From contig JAFVIC010000015.1 in NCBI GenBank assembly GCA_017477935.1, positions 42,440-106,439 of the forward strand: a stretch of DNA of 64,000 bases. Direction: 5' to 3'. The notes below the pieces were generated by a model. It was not told the DNA's origin and did not search any database. It worked only from the letters and a program-made list of their open reading frames with translations. This document shows positions 24,226 to 33,097 of this stretch, piece by piece. Origin of the DNA: Akkermansia sp. (GTDB taxonomy: Bacteria > Verrucomicrobiota > Verrucomicrobiia > Verrucomicrobiales > Akkermansiaceae). Both the position numbers and the translations under genes were made by a program. Position 1 is the stretch's first letter, and each line of letters opens with the position of its first letter.

Positions 24226-24297
24226 AGCGGATGATGGGATTCGAACCCACGACATCAACCTTGGCAAGGTTGCGCTCTACCACTGAGCTACATCCGC
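24226..24297 (-). tRNA. tRNA-Gly (anticodon GCC)
   Basis: The minus strand folds as a 72-nt tRNA with a 7-bp acceptor (GCGGATG/CATCCGC), a D arm, an anticodon loop TTGCCAA giving GCC, and a T arm with GGTTCGAATCC. The discriminator is U, typical of bacterial tRNA-Gly. The CCA end is not encoded. Confidence 0.95.
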
Positions 24298-24388
24298 GTG
24301 TTTCTCAGACCTTTCAGGTGTGTCGGTGAGGGAATTATACACGAATCAGTTCAGAAGGCAAGACTTTTTTTTGTAGAAAATCAATTTT

Positions 24389-25480
24389 TTAGAGCAATTT
24401 ACCGAGGGCACGTGGTGAGAAGGGGGTGATGGTGTGCTCCATTCCGGCGTGTGTTTTGCTGGCCCAGGCATGGTCGGCCAGCAGGGCCCGACCTATTGCT
24501 ATGAGGTCAAACTCGTTGGCACTGAGCATTTGGCTAAGTCGGGTGAGCGGGGCGGGGTGAATGCCTATCTCGCCTACGCAGATGGTGGGTTTGCCGGTGA
24601 GATATCGCACCCAGGCTGCGAGGGTGCGGGGGCTGCCGGAGAATTCGGGTCGGTCATAGTGCTGTGTGGAGCAGTCAAAGATGTCGACACCGGCCTCGCT
24701 GAGGGGTAGTACGATTTCGCTCAGCTCGGTGGGTGTGTCGGCCAGGCGGGCTTCGTAGTGCTCGATTTTCCACTGCGAAAGCCTGAAAAGTATGGGAAAA
24801 CGGCGCCCGACTGCTTTGCGCACGGCCTGTACCACTTCACGGGCAAAGCGTACTCGGCGTGGCAGGTCACCGCCGTATTCATCTTGCCGTTGGTTGGTAG
24901 CGGCCCAGAGAAATTGGTCGATGAGAAACCCATGCGCGCCCTGAATCTCCACCCCATCAAAGCCCAATTGCTTAGCATGCGCAGCAGCCCGTGCGAAAGA
25001 GGCTATAACCTCGGCTATGCGGCTGCGGCTCATAGGGGCAGCGGTTTGTTGCAGGGTGACGGGGTCTATGCCGGAGGGGCCGATGGGCTGGGCTTGCGGG
25101 GCCGGGGCGCTGCCATCGGTGGGGCGAGCCATACCCACATGGCAGAGCTGGGGGATAATTTTGCAGTTGGTGGCGTGCACGGAGCGGCAGATGTGTTTCC
25201 ATGCACGCAGGGCGGTTCCACCGTAGAAGTGCGGGGTGTCGGGTGTGGCGGCGGCGGCCGGATCATCGATGGCGGCACCTTCGGTGATGATGAGTCCGAG
25301 CTCATGCTCGGCGCGTCGGCGGTAGTAGCGTGCCATGTCAGGGGATGGTATACCATCCGTGGCAAAATTGCGGGTCATGGGTGCCATGACCAGGTGGTTG
25401 ATAAGTTCAATTTTACGGTGAGAAAAGGGGCGGAATAAAATCTCGATTTCACGCAGGGCCAGGGCAGTTCCGGTGTTCAT
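24389..25480 (-). CDS. NADH:flavin oxidoreductase, Old Yellow Enzyme family
   Basis: A 363-residue FMN-dependent TIM-barrel reductase of the OYE family, which reduces activated alkenes or nitro compounds with NAD(P)H. Signatures are LVMAPMTRNFAT (start of the barrel), LIITEGAAIDDP, PQLCHVGMARP, GFDGVEIQGAHGFLIDQFLW (substrate and FMN site with the His-Asn-type region) and FDLIAIGRALLADHAW. ATG 25480 is chosen because TTGCCA-16-TACAGT ends 6 nt upstream; an in-frame upstream start at 25501 would sit inside the promoter. It is a single-gene unit. Confidence 0.9.
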   Translation of the reverse strand: MNTGTALALREIEILFRPFSHRKIELINHLVMAPMTRNFATDGIPSPDMARYYRRRAEHELGLIITEGAAIDDPAAAATPDTPHFYGGTALRAWKHICRSVHATNCKIIPQLCHVGMARPTDGSAPAPQAQPIGPSGIDPVTLQQTAAPMSRSRIAEVIASFARAAAHAKQLGFDGVEIQGAHGFLIDQFLWAATNQRQDEYGGDLPRRVRFAREVVQAVRKAVGRRFPILFRLSQWKIEHYEARLADTPTELSEIVLPLSEAGVDIFDCSTQHYDRPEFSGSPRTLAAWVRYLTGKPTICVGEIGIHPAPLTRLSQMLSANEFDLIAIGRALLADHAWASKTHAGMEHTITPFSPRALGKLL

Positions 25481-25486
25481 GCCCTT

Positions 25487-25514
25487 ACTGTACCACAACA
25501 CCCCGACTTGGCAA
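25487..25514 (-). promoter_or_regulatory. Leaderless promoter of the OYE gene
   Basis: On the minus strand TTGCCA (25509-25514), 16 bp, TACAGT (25487-25492), then 6 nt to the ATG. Confidence 0.65.
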
Positions 25515-25694
25515 GAAGTTAGAATAACCGTTCAGACCAGCTGCTCATCTCGTAAGAAATTCGGGCATGCGTACGATAATGGAGCGGAACAGGCAGCCGC
25601 GCCGCTGAAAAGCCTCGCCCTCAAAGCGCCGCATATAAGCCACAATAGCTCGTCGAGCCGTCATCGGCTCTTTGCGTGGTGGTGAGGGCGATTT

Positions 25695-26990
25695 TCAGAA
25701 CAAGTTTTTGATTTGCTGTTCGGTTGCTCGGTACCAGGTGTTGAGGATTTGCGTGGTTTCGTTCCAGGCGTGGTCGAGTTCCTGTTGGACGGGGGTGAGG
25801 TCGATGGTGTCTACCCAGTCGGTCAGGCCGCCGTCTTCAACCCATTTGCGTGCCTCTTCGACTGCGGCGCGCGCGACTTGCAGTACTTCTTCGGTTATCC
25901 GTGAGGGGCTGCCCGAGTGATTGAAGGTCAGGCGCACGACACCGGGGCCGGATTCCGGCCCGCTCCAGCTGCGGATGGCTGTCAGTGCCGGGATGTGGGG
26001 TAGGTTCTGGTGCAGGCTGCGCTCAAAGGCAGTTTTGTCGCCAAACGCGGTGAGATAGGCCTCGTACTCAGTCGCGCCGCTGTCGATGGCGGCGGCGACA
26101 CTATGCCAAAATTGACCGTAGTTGGTAAAATAGGCGTTGTTTGTTCGGAAATAGAGGGCATCTTTCCGGGCCGAGACGGGCAGGGTGCCTCGTTCCCATG
26201 TGTGGTCTTTGGCGATTTGCTCATCATTGAGCAAAAAGTAGTTGTGGGTCAGAACGGATTTATCGGTTCCGGCGATGGTGGGGTCGTCCCAGGTGGCATC
26301 GACATGGTACCACTCGCCATCGAGCTGCACGAGGTTCCAGGCATGCGGCTCATCCGTATGCCCGGCGGCGATGAGGGTGGGCACGCCTGCCATGCGGCAG
26401 AGTAGCCAGAGCGTGCGGCTGTAGGCCTCGCACACGCCGCGGCCGGTGAGCAGCATGGTTGTGCAACTTCCGCCGGCGGGCAGGTCGTATGTGGCGCGGT
26501 TCACGAGGTCGTCGTGCAGGGCTCGGACCTTTTGTTGGGCTGTCATCTGCGGGGTGGTGAGCTGTTGAACTCGCCCTCGGGCCACGGCGAGTGCCTGTCG
26601 TTCATCCGGTGTGAGCGAGGGTAGGTGCGCGGGGTTGAGGTGGGCGGCCAGCAGGCGGGCGTTGTCCTTGTAGAGGAAGGTGAAGATGACGGAGGAATCC
26701 GGATGGTAGGTGATGGTGACAGATTCCGCGTAATTGAACCAGAGTGAGTTCTGGAGGGTTTCTTTCTCTCGTCCTTTGAGTTTGCCGGTGAACAGACAGT
26801 TGGTAGAGGTTTGTCCGCTGAGGGCAAGCTGCTCGAGGTGGTTGTTGAACTCGGCAAGGCTGTGAATGACAACCATGTTGCGCTTGAGCTCCAGGAGGTG
26901 TTGCTGTTCGGGCTGTTGCCGGGCCTGGGTGGCGGCGGCGAGGGGCAGCAGCATGAGCAGCAGGGCAGGGAGTTGGCGGAGGGGGAGCAT
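25695..26990 (-). CDS. Exported transglutaminase-like protein
   Basis: A 431-residue protein with a signal peptide (MLPLRQLPALLLMLLPLAAA). The transglutaminase-like fold appears at about 175-245 with the classical triad: Cys187 in GRGVCEAYS, His216 in PHAWN and Asp231 in YHVDATWDDP. A YFLLND stretch follows. Such bacterial proteins are often cysteine proteases or amidases rather than cross-linking enzymes; the substrate is unknown. The N-terminal 160 residues are helical, and the C terminus has a Trp-rich helical segment. ATG 26990 gives the signal peptide and avoids overlap with the histidine-kinase gene upstream, from which it is 25 nt away. Confidence 0.85.
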   Translation of the reverse strand: MLPLRQLPALLLMLLPLAAATQARQQPEQQHLLELKRNMVVIHSLAEFNNHLEQLALSGQTSTNCLFTGKLKGREKETLQNSLWFNYAESVTITYHPDSSVIFTFLYKDNARLLAAHLNPAHLPSLTPDERQALAVARGRVQQLTTPQMTAQQKVRALHDDLVNRATYDLPAGGSCTTMLLTGRGVCEAYSRTLWLLCRMAGVPTLIAAGHTDEPHAWNLVQLDGEWYHVDATWDDPTIAGTDKSVLTHNYFLLNDEQIAKDHTWERGTLPVSARKDALYFRTNNAYFTNYGQFWHSVAAAIDSGATEYEAYLTAFGDKTAFERSLHQNLPHIPALTAIRSWSGPESGPGVVRLTFNHSGSPSRITEEVLQVARAAVEEARKWVEDGGLTDWVDTIDLTPVQQELDHAWNETTQILNTWYRATEQQIKNLF

Positions 26991-27015
26991 GCCGGGTAAA
27001 TCGGGGTGGCTGCGG

Positions 27016-28581
27016 TTATTCACCCAGCGGCAGGGTGAGCAGAAAGGTGCTGCCGCTGGCATCACTCTTTTCGAGACTCAGCTCACCGCCAATGGAGCGG
27101 GCAAGGTCGCGCGAAAGAGCCAGCCCCAGGCCGATGCCGGGTTTGCGGCCGTTTTCGGATTTTGCGGAGCGTGAGAACGGGCGGAAGAGGTCGCGGCTTA
27201 CTTCGGGGGGGATTCCCGGGCCATTGTCGGCAAAGCGTATGGCCAGGGTGCGGTGTACCTGCAGCACATTGATGTTGACGGCCGGGTGGTCGGTTTCTGC
27301 GTATTTGACGGCGTTGTCGGCGAGGTTGGTTAGAATCTGCTCGACAGAGAGCAGGTCGGTGCGCAGGGTGATGAGGGTGGTGCGCGGGTCGAGGGTGTAG
27401 TGGCAGGCGAAGCCGGCATTGGCCAGGCGGGCTTTCACTTTGTCGAAGAGTTCGGGGAGCAGCTTGCTACACGCACCACTGTCTTGACGCCCGCGTACTT
27501 TTCCACGGGTGAGTTTGGCGAAGGCGAGCACATTTTCAACCAGGTGGCCGAGGCGGCGGCTTTCACGGTAGAGGGTTTCGTGGTATTCGGCGACTTTTTC
27601 AGGTGGCAGCTTACCATCTCGCAGCATTTCCGTGTAGAGGTTGAAGCTGGTGAGGGGGGTGCGTAGTTCGTGGGTGACCGCTGATACGAAGTCGCTGCGG
27701 CGGCGCTCGAGGCGGGCGTAGAACGCGAGCAGGCCGAAGAGGATGATGATGGAGAGTATGGAGATGAGCCAGGCGCTGGCAACGGTGCCGCGCAGGGCTT
27801 GTTCACGCGCGCCGCTGTCGGGCAGCGTAATTTTGCTGCCGGGCTTAAGGATGAGGGGCAGGGGGGAGAGGTTGCTGACTTCGCCGCGCTGTATGAGCCT
27901 GATTTCAGGCTCAGCCAGGCCTGGCTCAACCAAGGGGAGCAGGTGGGCGGCGAGCTTGGGAACGTCTATCACAAAACCGTCCGTCCCGTTTCCATGGCTG
28001 GTGGGTATGCTGCGTTGGCAGACCAACAGCCCTTCGTAAAACCAGGCAAAGAAGGGGCCGGGAGTGTCGGTGAGTTTCAGCGGAATATCGAGGTTGGGGT
28101 CGACAACCTGGTAGGTGCCGAAGACGGGCAGGTGTATATCGGGATCGAAGGTCGGGCCTTTGTCGGGGTCGATGACTGGGGCTGCGGGGTTATCAGCCTT
28201 GCGTCGTATGGTATCGAGGATGATGGGATTTTTTTCCAGCCAGTGTTTCACGCCGTCATCACCGACGGGAGCCTGCAGACCGCGCGAGGTGAGCATGAAA
28301 AAGCCGCTGTTGAAGTCGGCCTTCCCTTCAGGCGGCAGGTTGTAGTACATCAGGCCTATGGGGGGCTTGTCGCCGAGCTTGGCTCGCTCGGCATTGATGA
28401 GCCGACTGATTTCAGCCTGCACGCGCGGCAGGGAGAGTTCGAGCAGGCGGTTGGCCTGTGTGCGACGGTCAATTTGCAGCAGGCGCTCCTCCAGGGTGGC
28501 GGCCTCGTGTGCCTGCCACAGAGCAGCGCTTACTACCAGAAGGGAGAAAATGGCCAGAATGATGGCGAGTTTCTTTTTCAT
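27016..28581 (-). CDS. Membrane sensor histidine kinase
   Basis: A 521-residue sensor kinase. One N-terminal membrane helix (about 4-22), a sensor region of some 215 residues facing outside, a second helix (about 237-262), then the kinase core: a HisKA domain with phospho-acceptor His304 in VTHELRTPL and the HATPase with NLADNAVKYA, ADNGPGIPP and GIGLGLAL boxes. No HAMP domain is visible. Its ATG overlaps the TGA of the response-regulator gene by 4 nt (ATGA), so the two form a two-component system. The signal sensed cannot be read from the sequence. Confidence 0.95.
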   Translation of the reverse strand: MKKKLAIILAIFSLLVVSAALWQAHEAATLEERLLQIDRRTQANRLLELSLPRVQAEISRLINAERAKLGDKPPIGLMYYNLPPEGKADFNSGFFMLTSRGLQAPVGDDGVKHWLEKNPIILDTIRRKADNPAAPVIDPDKGPTFDPDIHLPVFGTYQVVDPNLDIPLKLTDTPGPFFAWFYEGLLVCQRSIPTSHGNGTDGFVIDVPKLAAHLLPLVEPGLAEPEIRLIQRGEVSNLSPLPLILKPGSKITLPDSGAREQALRGTVASAWLISILSIIILFGLLAFYARLERRRSDFVSAVTHELRTPLTSFNLYTEMLRDGKLPPEKVAEYHETLYRESRRLGHLVENVLAFAKLTRGKVRGRQDSGACSKLLPELFDKVKARLANAGFACHYTLDPRTTLITLRTDLLSVEQILTNLADNAVKYAETDHPAVNINVLQVHRTLAIRFADNGPGIPPEVSRDLFRPFSRSAKSENGRKPGIGLGLALSRDLARSIGGELSLEKSDASGSTFLLTLPLGE

Positions 28582-29270
28582 GCGTTTTCGTTCCATTTGT
28601 ACCCGCGGGCGCGCACGTTTTCAAAGCGAGCGGCTGCGTCGGGGGCGAGTTTTTCTTTCAACCGGGTCAGAGTGACGGGCACGGTTCGGGTTTTACCCGG
28701 TGTGGTGAGGCCCCATACTCGCAGCAGTAGTTCATCTTGTGAGATGACGCGGTTCGGGTGGGAGAGAAAGTAGCGGAAAAGGTCGAACTCTTTTTCGCTC
28801 AGGGGGATGGCGCTGCCATCCGTGCGGGTGGCGCTGCGGGTGGCGGGGTCGAGCCGGCCGCCGGGAAAGTATAAGGGGGCACCGGCCGCGCGTTGACGCC
28901 CGGGGGAGCGCCGCAGAACTGCGGCTATGCGCGCGAGCAGTTCGGCAATGCTGAAGGGCTTTACCACGTAGTCATCCGCACCCAGTTCGAGCCCCTTTAC
29001 CCGCTCACGCTCTTCACCATGGGCGGTGAGGATGATACTGGGGGTGCCCGGGCATTCCCTGCTCATGATTTTGAGCAGTTGAAAGCCGGTGAGTTCAGGC
29101 ATGTTGACATCGAGCAGGGCCAGGTCTACCTCGCGGGTGAGCAGCAGCTCCAGCGCACGCCGCCCGTCTTCGGCTGTCAGCACAGCATAGCCGGCACCGG
29201 TCAGTGTATCTGCCAGCGCGCAGCGTATGGGGGCGTCATCCTCAGCCACGAGTATACACCTTTCATTCAT
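28578..29270 (-). CDS. OmpR-family response regulator
   Basis: A 230-residue regulator. The receiver domain holds the acidic pair in VAEDDAP, the phospho-accepting Asp54 in LALLDVNMPE, a conserved Thr/Ser in SIILTAHG and Lys in DYVVKPFS. The C-terminal winged-helix DNA-binding domain ends in RVWG and VRARGYKW. ATG 29270 is chosen by the receiver start and by TTGCAT-18-TAAGAT ending 7 nt upstream, another nearly leaderless arrangement. It is co-transcribed with the kinase at 27016-28581. The palindrome CACAATTGTG at 29327-29336 may be an operator. Confidence 0.95.
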   Translation of the reverse strand: MNERCILVAEDDAPIRCALADTLTGAGYAVLTAEDGRRALELLLTREVDLALLDVNMPELTGFQLLKIMSRECPGTPSIILTAHGEERERVKGLELGADDYVVKPFSIAELLARIAAVLRRSPGRQRAAGAPLYFPGGRLDPATRSATRTDGSAIPLSEKEFDLFRYFLSHPNRVISQDELLLRVWGLTTPGKTRTVPVTLTRLKEKLAPDAAARFENVRARGYKWNENA

Positions 29271-29277
29271 AGGGCGA

Positions 29278-29307
29278 ATCTTACCATAGCCGATGGCGCC
29301 CATGCAA
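29278..29307 (-). promoter_or_regulatory. Promoter of the two-component operon
   Basis: On the minus strand TTGCAT (29302-29307), 18 bp, TAAGAT (29278-29283), 7 nt to the ATG. Confidence 0.5.
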
Positions 29308-29326
29308 GGAAAATGCCCGACTGTTA

Positions 29327-29336
29327 CACAATTGTG
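29327..29336. promoter_or_regulatory. Candidate operator palindrome
   Basis: CACAATTGTG is a perfect 10-bp palindrome between the divergent two-component operon and the RHH gene. It could bind the response regulator or another factor. Its role is inferred only from location. Confidence 0.3.
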
Positions 29337-29427
29337 ACGCAATTGCCTGCAAAAAATACTGGTAACGCGAGTGCGAAGGTGCTAGAATGCAGGGCAGTTC
29401 CCCCCTGGAGTGGGGCAGATATAACTG

Positions 29428-29712
29428 ATGAATGATATACAAGCGGAGACTCGGTTAGTGGTGCTGAAGTGCCCGGAAGAGCTGGTGGAGGAACTCAATG
29501 TGCTCAGCCAGTTCAATGCCGTGAGCCAGACGGAGTTCGTTATAACCGCAGTGGAGTTGCTGATGGAGCAGTTGTGTGCGACATGCCCTGAATTGGCGGA
29601 GCTGCCACCGGCACCGTTGCGTACACGTTCGCGGGGAGCCGGGGAGGAGCCGTATGAGTACCCCGATGACGATTTTGAACCCACCTTGATGGCTGCTGAA
29701 GATGAGGATTGA
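29428..29712 (+). CDS. Small ribbon-helix-helix-like protein
   Basis: A 94-residue protein. Residues 9-52 read as a basic/hydrophobic strand (RLVVLKC), then two helices (PEELVEELNVLSQFN and SQTEFVITAVELLMEQ), the layout of a ribbon-helix-helix DNA-binding domain. The rest is acidic. Its last 11 nt overlap the start of the SprT-like gene, so the two are probably co-expressed. A role as transcriptional regulator is inference. The upstream region carries TAGAAT but no clear -35. Confidence 0.6.
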   Translation: MNDIQAETRLVVLKCPEELVEELNVLSQFNAVSQTEFVITAVELLMEQLCATCPELAELPPAPLRTRSRGAGEEPYEYPDDDFEPTLMAAEDED

Positions 29713-30271
29713 GCCCTATATGCTGCCGCCTGTCGGTGAGTGGCGCTGTGCGGATGATGTGGCCGCTTGGGTTACTGCATGTCTGGCTGAATTGCTGCCG
29801 GAGGCGGGGTGGAGTTTTGGCTGGGATCGTGCGGTGCGTCGGCTGGGGTGTTGCCATTTCAGGCATCGGCGCATTACCCTGTCACGCCATTTTGTGGCAG
29901 CCTATCTGGTGAAGGATGTCGGGTTGGTGCGGCGCACGGTGCTGCATGAGTTGGCGCATGCACTGGTGATGGCGCACCACCGCAAAAGTGGCCATGGGCG
30001 CTTGTGGCAGCACTATTGCTCCCTGTTGGGCATACCCGGTGAGCGTGCCTGTTGCCGATGTGATGATTTTGCACCGACCGGTGCTGAGCGCCCGGTGCGC
30101 TATGTGCTTTGCCACAGCGAAACGGGTGAGGTTTTTCGTCACTACAAGGTGCGCCCCCGCATGTCGGCCCGCCGACTGGCTGAGTGCTATATCCGAGGGC
30201 GGCGGGAGGAGACGCTGGGTAAACTGGTGGTGAGGGAATGCACCGCGCCGGATGTCAGCCCGCGTGGTTAA
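29702..30271 (+). CDS. SprT-like zinc metallopeptidase domain protein
   Basis: A 189-residue protein with the zinc-binding HELAHA motif followed by the third ligand in KSGHGRLW, as in SprT/SPRTN-type proteins. SPRTN degrades DNA-protein crosslinks in eukaryotes; bacterial SprT family roles are less clear. The C-terminal region contains a CCRC knuckle and a Tyr/Arg-rich stretch. The ATG overlaps the RHH gene by 11 nt. It converges with thiD, and the two coding regions overlap by 17 nt at their 3' ends. Confidence 0.8.
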   Translation: MRIEPYMLPPVGEWRCADDVAAWVTACLAELLPEAGWSFGWDRAVRRLGCCHFRHRRITLSRHFVAAYLVKDVGLVRRTVLHELAHALVMAHHRKSGHGRLWQHYCSLLGIPGERACCRCDDFAPTGAERPVRYVLCHSETGEVFRHYKVRPRMSARRLAECYIRGRREETLGKLVVRECTAPDVSPRG

Positions 30272-31043
30272 CGGCCCAGAGTTCCCCGAGTTTCAGTGAA
30301 GCGGCGATGGCGCGTGTAATGTAGTTGAGCGAGAGTTCCACCGCCGGAATAAGCTCATGCCCCAACGCCAGGTGTGCTGCCACTGCGCTGGACAGGGTGC
30401 AACCCGTGCCGTGGGTGGAGATGCCCAGGGTTCGAGGGTGTGACCAACGGTGGGTGCTGCCATCGGTAAGCACGAGTATGTCGGTGCAGGTGTTGCCGCC
30501 CAGGTGCCCGCCCTTGGCGAGTACGGCGCAGTTATAACGCCGGGTGAGCTCGATGGCTGCCTGCTGCAGGTCATCTGCCGTTTCTATGTCGGCTGTAGTG
30601 CCGAGCAGGCGCTGCAGTTCATCGAGATTCGGGGTAAGCAGGGTGGTGCGAGGCATGAGGTTTTGCTCATACACGCTGATGGCTGACTGCAGAATGAGCG
30701 GTTCGCCGGCGGTGGCAATCATGACGGGGTCAACGACGATGGGGCCGTTGTAGCCTTGCAATTCAGCTGTGACAGCCCGCACGATTTCAGGGCTGTAGAG
30801 CATGCCGGTCTTGATGGCGGCTACAGGGAAGTGCTGTAGGCAAATGCGCACCTGATCAGCCACGAACTCCGGGGTCATGGGGGTAATGCCCTCCACTTTG
30901 CCGGGAACTTCGCTCACGACACAGGTGACGGCGGTAAGTGGGTAACACCCCAGGGCAAAGCCCGCTTTCAGGTCGGCCTGTATACCGGCCCCGGCAGAAC
31001 AGTCGGAACCGGCTATACTGAGATAGACAGGGGCGGTGCTCAT
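30255..31043 (-). CDS. thiD: Hydroxymethylpyrimidine/phosphomethylpyrimidine kinase
   Basis: ThiD phosphorylates HMP and HMP-phosphate in thiamine synthesis; some relatives act on pyridoxal. The 262 residues match the family. Signatures are SIAGSDCSAGAGIQADLK at the N terminus, KTGML, DPVMIATAGE, LLTPNLDE, and HGTGCTLSSAVAA, the anion-hole and catalytic region. Its ATG overlaps the gatA stop (ATGA), so it is the last gene of an operon with gatC and gatA; the combination has no obvious metabolic logic. It overlaps the 3' end of the SprT-like gene on the other strand by 17 nt. Confidence 0.9.
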   Translation of the reverse strand: MSTAPVYLSIAGSDCSAGAGIQADLKAGFALGCYPLTAVTCVVSEVPGKVEGITPMTPEFVADQVRICLQHFPVAAIKTGMLYSPEIVRAVTAELQGYNGPIVVDPVMIATAGEPLILQSAISVYEQNLMPRTTLLTPNLDELQRLLGTTADIETADDLQQAAIELTRRYNCAVLAKGGHLGGNTCTDILVLTDGSTHRWSHPRTLGISTHGTGCTLSSAVAAHLALGHELIPAVELSLNYITRAIAASLKLGELWAVNHAG

Positions 31044-32449
31044 GCCAGGGCTTGCTCAAGTGCTGAAGCAACGCGCAGCAGGTCTGCTTCGGCAAAATGA
31101 CGGCCGAGCAGCTGCACACCTACGGGGCGAGCCCCGGCCGGTTGCGGGCAGGGGACGGAGATGCCGGGCAGGCCTGCCAGGTTGGCCGGGATGGTGTAGA
31201 TGTCTGCCAGGTAGATTTGCAGCGGGGTCATATCTGCCCCCTGCAATGCGGGTGCCGGGGTGGGTGCTACCGGACCGAGTATGAAATCAACCTGCTCAAA
31301 GGCTGCCGCGAAATCCTGAGCAACGAGTGCACGGACTTTCTGGGCTTTGGCGTAGTAGGCATCGTAGAACCCGCTTGAGAGCACATAGGTGCCCAGAATG
31401 ATGCGTCGCTTAACTTCGGGGCCGAAGCCCTCGGCTCGGGAGCGGCTGTAGAGGTTGTCCAACCCGTTGGTGCCCTCGGCACGGTGGCCATAGCGTATGC
31501 CGTCGAAGCGCGAGAGGTTTGACGAGGCTTCGGCGCAGGCGATGATGTAGTAGGCAGCAACTACGGCCTCGGCATGCGGAAGAGAGATTTCAACAATTTC
31601 TGCCCCCTGCTCAGTGAGCTTGGCGATGGCGGTCTGAAGTGCAGCGGTTACGGCGGGGTCGTTGCCATCGGAGAGGTATTCTTTCGGCAGGCCGATACGG
31701 GTGCCCTTTATGCTTTGCCCCAGACCGGCAGTGAAGTCGGTGGTGGGCTCGGTGGATGAGGTGGAGTCTTTCTCATCATGCCCGCAGAGGGCATTGAGCA
31801 GTACGGCGGCATCTTCCACATTCTGCGTGAGCGGGCCAATCTGGTCGAGTGAGGAGGCGAAGGCCACCAGACCATAGCGCGATATGCGACCGTAGGTGGG
31901 TTTCATGCCTACGATACCGCAGTGCGAGGCGGGCTGGCGGATGGAGCCGCCGGTGTCTGACCCGAGTGCTGCAATAGCCATGCCGCCGGCTACGGCAGCG
32001 GCGGAACCGCTGGAGGAGCCGCCCGGTGCATGACCGGGAGCCGCCGGGTTGTCAGTGGGGCCATAGGCCGAGTTCTTGCCGAAGGAACCCATGGCAAACT
32101 CATCCATATTGGCGCGACCGAAGGGGATTGCACCGGCTGCACGCAGGCGGGTAATGGCCGTGGCGTCATACGGGGAGCGGAAGTTGCCCAGCATGCGCGA
32201 GGCGCAGCGGGTGGGGGCCCCCTGTATGCAGATGTTATCTTTTACGGCAATGGGTATGCCGCCGAGCGGCCGACTGAGGTCTGCCTGAGCGGCAGCGGCG
32301 AGGGCGCTCTCTTTATCCCACGAGATGTAGGCGTTGATGGCGGGGTTGCGCTCTTCCATGGAGCGGGCAATTTCTTCTACCAGTTCGGTGGGGGTGATGG
32401 CACCTGTGGTGAGCTGGTTGCGCCAGTAGGAGATAGAACCGTTGAGCAT
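31040..32449 (-). CDS. gatA: Aspartyl/glutamyl-tRNA amidotransferase subunit A
   Basis: GatA is the glutaminase subunit of GatCAB, which converts Glu-tRNA-Gln and Asp-tRNA-Asn to their amides. The 469-residue protein carries the amidase signature: AVKDN (catalytic Lys), then the Gly-Ser-Ser-Ser stretch in APGGSSSGSAAAVAGGMAI and DTGGSIRQPA (catalytic Ser with cis-Ser). The later blocks QIGPLTQNVED and GPVAPTPAP also fit. It lies between gatC (24 nt upstream) and thiD. gatB is not in the window. Confidence 0.95.
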   Translation of the reverse strand: MLNGSISYWRNQLTTGAITPTELVEEIARSMEERNPAINAYISWDKESALAAAAQADLSRPLGGIPIAVKDNICIQGAPTRCASRMLGNFRSPYDATAITRLRAAGAIPFGRANMDEFAMGSFGKNSAYGPTDNPAAPGHAPGGSSSGSAAAVAGGMAIAALGSDTGGSIRQPASHCGIVGMKPTYGRISRYGLVAFASSLDQIGPLTQNVEDAAVLLNALCGHDEKDSTSSTEPTTDFTAGLGQSIKGTRIGLPKEYLSDGNDPAVTAALQTAIAKLTEQGAEIVEISLPHAEAVVAAYYIIACAEASSNLSRFDGIRYGHRAEGTNGLDNLYSRSRAEGFGPEVKRRIILGTYVLSSGFYDAYYAKAQKVRALVAQDFAAAFEQVDFILGPVAPTPAPALQGADMTPLQIYLADIYTIPANLAGLPGISVPCPQPAGARPVGVQLLGRHFAEADLLRVASALEQALA

Positions 32450-32473
32450 GGCGGGGAAGGGGACTGGTGGGGG

Positions 32474-32770
32474 TTAGTGGGCGGATTCAACAACTTTGGG
32501 CACGCGGAACTGACCATCCTCGGCAGCGGGGGCGTTGGTCAGTGCGGCTTCGTTGCTCAGGCTGGTACCGGGAACATCGGCGCGCACGGCATCGAACACC
32601 GGCAGCGGGTGGTACATGGGGGCTACCGTGGCGGTGTCCCACTGCTCCAGCTGGGCAACATAGGCGAGCACCTGGTTGAGATCGGCAGAAAAACGCTCCG
32701 TTTCTTCGGCCGTGAGCTCGAGTTTTGCCAGCCCGGCGATATAGGCGACGTCGATTTGAGGTTGTTGCAT
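32474..32770 (-). CDS. gatC: Aspartyl/glutamyl-tRNA amidotransferase subunit C
   Basis: A 98-residue protein matching GatC: IDVAYIAGLAKLELTAEETERFSADLNQVLAYVAQLEQ is the helical wrap, and PMYHPLP, DVPG and FRVPKVVE are the conserved later blocks. GatC stabilises GatA on GatB. It is 24 nt upstream of gatA, and a small membrane protein gene precedes it by 14 nt, all in one minus-strand operon. Confidence 0.9.
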   Translation of the reverse strand: MQQPQIDVAYIAGLAKLELTAEETERFSADLNQVLAYVAQLEQWDTATVAPMYHPLPVFDAVRADVPGTSLSNEAALTNAPAAEDGQFRVPKVVESAH

Positions 32771-32784
32771 GGTGGGAAAGAGGG

Positions 32785-33090
32785 TTACTGGTTGAGCAGG
32801 TAAATGCTGGCGTGATAAAGCCCGACAATGAAAAGAATGAGCAGCAGGAGCAGCATGACATTTTCGCCCAGTGCATTGCTGGGGCGCCCGTTGCCGGCGC
32901 TGATGACGACATGCTTACGGTAGCGGCGTTTTTCAACTACATCCTCATTCGGGCCAAGGGTGTTGTTGGGTCGTGCCCAGGTGTCTTCGTAGTACCCCTC
33001 CTGTTGGCGGCGTTGCTGTTCCTGTTCGTGGAGTGCTTGCCGGTTCATGTGCTCAAGCTCCAGCCGGCGGCGTGTGCGGTGATCTGCCAT
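32785..33090 (-). CDS. Small tail-anchored membrane protein of unknown function
   Basis: A 101-residue protein with a long charged N-terminal part rich in Arg, Glu and Gln (coiled-coil-like, about 5-32) and a single membrane helix near the C terminus (about 78-96), so probably anchored with its N terminus in the cytoplasm. No family is recognised. It lies between another coiled-coil membrane protein gene and gatC with 7 and 14 nt gaps, in the same operon. The context suggests no specific role. Confidence 0.6.
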   Translation of the reverse strand: MADHRTRRRLELEHMNRQALHEQEQQRRQQEGYYEDTWARPNNTLGPNEDVVEKRRYRKHVVISAGNGRPSNALGENVMLLLLLILFIVGLYHASIYLLNQ

Positions 33091-33097
33091 GGTGTGT

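Noticed and set aside
25652..25672. Terminator after the transglutaminase-like gene
   Set aside because: GAGCCG-TCAT-CGGCTC forms a small hairpin, but on the transcribed (minus) strand no T run follows.
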